From positions 1,355,090 to 1,419,089 of the forward strand of contig VFFE01007072.1 of the NCBI GenBank assembly GCA_008921705.1: 64,000 bases of DNA, read 5' to 3'. The notes beneath the pieces were generated by a model. The model had not been told where the DNA came from, searched no databases, and saw nothing but the letters and a program-made list of their open reading frames with translations. This document shows, in pieces, positions 60,839 through 64,000 of this stretch. The number at the start of each line of letters is the position of its first letter. The stretch's first letter is position 1. Both the position numbers and the translations under genes were made by a program. This stretch comes from Burhinus oedicnemus. Taxonomy: Eukaryota; Chordata; Aves; Charadriiformes; Burhinidae.

Positions 60839-63800
60839 AAGGACAATAGGAAGAGGCCAAGTCAGAGACACACCTATTCAAAGTGAAGCTAGCATAACCT
60901 GTTGTTCACTGTAAAGCAGTTAAGATTTAAGACATTTTGGAAAGAGTAATGTGTGATACTTTTGTATTTTAAATGCTTTCATACATGATTTAAGAATAAA
61001 TAAATACAAATTCCATGTGAAGGGTTTTGTACTGCTAATGCAAAGCCCGTTGACTTATCTGCGGGTTTGGATCACATCCTGCGCATATCTGTGAATTACT
61101 TGCTTTCTAGTACAGCAGGAAAAATAAAAGCAAAGCATTATTCCAAGTACAGATAAAGCAAGAAAGGGAGACTAACTGCTACACCTACTCCAGTGTCCAG
61201 CCTGGGCCAGACATAAAGATTAAATGATCAGCTGATGTCATGTTTTATTGTATGGTAACAACACAGATGAAGGTTTCGGACGTATTCTGCATGCAGCCCA
61301 GTTTGCCACGAATTTTGTCCTGCCTTCCAATGTATCTCCCTTTCCCCTCACACTCACCCCAGCTGTCTCTCGCCCGTATATTCACACCCCCCGAGCGCTG
61401 CCACGACTCCAGAGATGAGCATCCCGCCCGTCGCACGATGCCAGACCTGCCACGGCACCCTCCTTAGCAAACACACTACAGGAGTTTCTTCTCTCTGGCT
61501 TCTGAGGTTTTTTTTCATGGCACTTGTAAAATGCACTGTCTTTGAAACATTTATTTTTTCTGAGTACGGGCAGGCAAACCCCTGGGAGGGGGAATGGCAG
61601 CTGCAGAGCCTGTTGGTGCAGGCAGCACCCTGACACATCTTGCTGGCAAACGGCTTGATTCCTGAGGGAGCTGGAGGTTTTTATATGTTTTATACAATAC
61701 CTAAATATAATATACAGTTACAATTTTCATATGAAGAGTATCATTTTCAAAAAGTAATCCTGCCTAAAATTTGAAGAACTTGAATTTAAAAATAATGTAT
61801 TTATTGATGTGTATGATCTAGATCCTGAATTTGGGAGTTTACAGCATCTTTTATTCTCTAACAGCTAGCAATAAAGTAGACCTATTCTGAAACCTGACTT
61901 GTAAAAATAACACTGTGGTATCATATGTATAATCTTTGAGATTTCACTTGTAAACGCAGCAGCTTAGAGCTGAATGTAGTGGGCCATTGGTTTGTTTTTA
62001 CTTTTGGTTTCATGCTGACAGCCCTGCAACTGCGCACTAGGGCGTTTCAGTTAAGCTGGGTTCTTTCATATTTCACCTCTGAAACTGGTTTTATGTACCA
62101 AATTACATCCTTATGTCTTCCATTTGTGCTCTCCATGTGCTTACATACTCTGATGGATTACAGAGGTTTACCTGGACCATTCAAGACATAAGAATGTAAA
62201 ATAGTCTGTTGTCCTGAGGGGAGCAAACAGTATTTTAAACAGTAAAACTGGGATCAATTGTCTTGAATTTGCACAAAGGAGAGATCTGATTATTTGCAAA
62301 GGTACTATCTTTATATGAAATCACTTTTCAGAGCAGAGCTGCACATAAAACATTATGGCCATATATTAGTAGAGGCCACGTTTAGACACCAAAATTGGTG
62401 CTCCATTTTCAGAAACACTGAACACCTTTAGCCCCTGGTGAAGAAATGCCAGTTTTCTTTAAAAATAAGTGTTTTTGTTGAGGTGTTCCCATGGCAATAG
62501 GTATGGAAATTATAGTGCAGTATTTGAAATTTTAAAAAATCTATGGCACTTAATCCATCTGTTTACAGAACTCTTCAATCTGGCAAATCTAAAGGAAATC
62601 GCATGACAGGCTTTAGATGACAGCTCCTTGAAAATAAACCTTCCCCTGTGTGGAAGCTGCAGGAGGGGCACTTTGAAAACAGACTATTGGGCATAGTAAC
62701 TTCTGGTGGACTGGTGCAAGAGGCTTTTGTCTGCCAGCGTTGCTCTGAGCGCTACACCAAAGAAGTGCTAACAAGGAAAGTTGGCTATGATGAAAAGGGC
62801 AAGAATTTGAAGAAGAGCCAAGACTTGGCATTGCAGTTTGTCGAAAAGTTCTTGGCAGTAGCAGCAGGGTTTTTCCTCCTAAGGAGATGTATCCAGTATA
62901 ATTGTTTTTGGAAATGTCTTTATTTGTAAAGCTTGTGATTTTGCACTTATCTCTTGGAGAGCACGATATTCTTGTCTTTGCTTTATGCTGGACAAACTGT
63001 TGAGAGAGGCCTGCTGCCTACAATCTCATTGTAGGACCTCACTTTGTGCACTTAAAACTCTACCATGTATTACATGAAGCAGTAAACACTACCGGCTCAG
63101 TGTACCTAAAAGACTTTGGTGTCTTGCTTTCAGTCTGACCTTGGCTGGGTTCCTGGCCTGCTCCAAAGTGCTGTGAATTGGGAATCCTGGTAGAAATCTC
63201 AATGAGCTTGGGACGGAGCTTGGGATGGAGCTCTGACCACACACAGCGGCTGTGTGGTGGGCACAGCGCTGGGCAGCTGGGATGCTCAGGTCTCCGTCGC
63301 ACGCGCACACCTCTGCATGGCAGCACTTCCCATCTCGTTATATGTGGAATCCTCTTCTGGGGGAATTTTCAGACAATTTAATTCTGAGAAAATCCGTACT
63401 AGCACGGTCTGCTGAAGAGGTGTGAGAGGGTGTGATGGTTTTGGCTTTAAGTCTTGATACCTCTTCTGGGGCTGGTAAATAGGATTACCATTTACAATCC
63501 AAGGTTTCAAGTATGAAGCTGAGCAAATAATTTAATAAATATCTCGTCAATTAGCTTTATTAAAGTATTTTTAGACCTGGTTTGTTGAAGTGCGGTTGTC
63601 TGTGACAGCATTGCAAAGAGCGTGGTTGCTGTAAGCGCATTAACAAGTGGGACCTGGAGGCGACATGAGGCTATGAAAGGAGTCAGTGTTGAGAGGCGTA
63701 CTTCGAAGTTATTTGCAGCTCTGTTTTGCTGTCTGCTGTCGTCAGCAGGGGAAGACAGGGACAGCACGATTTTGAAGTTCCCAGGTTGCTCTAATATTCA

Positions 63801-64000
63801 GTATTGACTGCCTGCAAAATTCAGGTCTCTGCAGGTGACTGCTAAATATTGCCAGTTGCTGCCAGGAAAACTCTTTCCCCCCTTTTTCCAGTGTTTTGTT
63901 CTGTAAATTATTTTCTGGTTTTGAGGTACAAGTATTCTTTGAAAAGTTACACAACTTGACTTCAAACTAGCGACTTAAATTTTGCATTGCACGTTGTTAT

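Larger units (their letters stand above)
59755..64000 (+). other. DEPTOR: DEPTOR intron 8, running off the window
   Basis: The sequence after exon 8 contains a T/G-rich stretch (about 60010-60110), two CR1 pieces in tail-to-tail orientation, and otherwise AT-rich intron. I looked for the final exon, which should encode the last PDZ strands and end in a Glu-rich C-terminus like human MEELEC. I found no match, so it should lie right of 64000. Confidence 0.85.

Noticed and set aside
62648..62929. 93-codon sense frame in intron 8
   Set aside because: It does not resemble the missing PDZ end or any known domain, and has no good splice sites around it.
1..64000. Search for tRNA, rRNA, CRISPR, prokaryotic operons, intact provirus or a second vertebrate gene
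   Set aside because: No cloverleaf, spaced repeat array, LTR pair or second spliced coding series was recognised by reading. Infernal, RepeatMasker and tblastn runs would settle this.

Overview
The window is a piece of a bird genome. It is AT-rich with long introns, and it carries several CR1 LINE copies ending in the ATTCTATG-type octamer tail typical of avian CR1. It is a draft assembly, with one 20-base N gap. The species cannot be fixed from the sequence.

One protein-coding gene fills nearly everything to the right of about 4.4 kb. It is DEPTOR, the DEP-domain mTOR-interacting protein, on the + strand. I could place eight coding exons by continuous reading frame and canonical GT-AG junctions: 5134-5219, 32405-32583, 34595-34718, 40426-40604, 54823-55008, 55666-55800, 58925-58995 and 59650-59754. 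They encode 355 residues: two DEP domains, a Ser-rich linker with the SSGYFS beta-TrCP phosphodegron, and the first part of a PDZ domain. The last coding exon (end of the PDZ domain and the stop codon) was not found and should lie beyond base 64000.

Layout: 1-4412 is AT-rich upstream flank with one ancient CR1-like relic. 4413-5760 is a CpG island holding the promoter, the 5' leader (one short uORF, a G-rich element, a possible small leader intron) and coding exon 1. Intron 1 is about 27 kb and holds two sense CR1 copies, a TATA/ATCT microsatellite cluster and several palindromic or motif-rich spots. Introns 2-8 hold one antisense CR1 (48.1-48.7 kb), an old amniote repeat (55.9 kb) and a tail-to-tail CR1 pair (60.1-60.8 kb). 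No second gene, RNA gene, viral gene, CRISPR array or operon-like system is supported.

I did not find a new biological system. The most interesting points are the matching 179-nt DEP exons in the same phase, the frame-neutral exon 2+3 cassette behind a weak acceptor, the inverted CR1 pair that could form intronic dsRNA, the leader structure in the CpG island, and a 13-bp perfect inverted repeat in intron 1.
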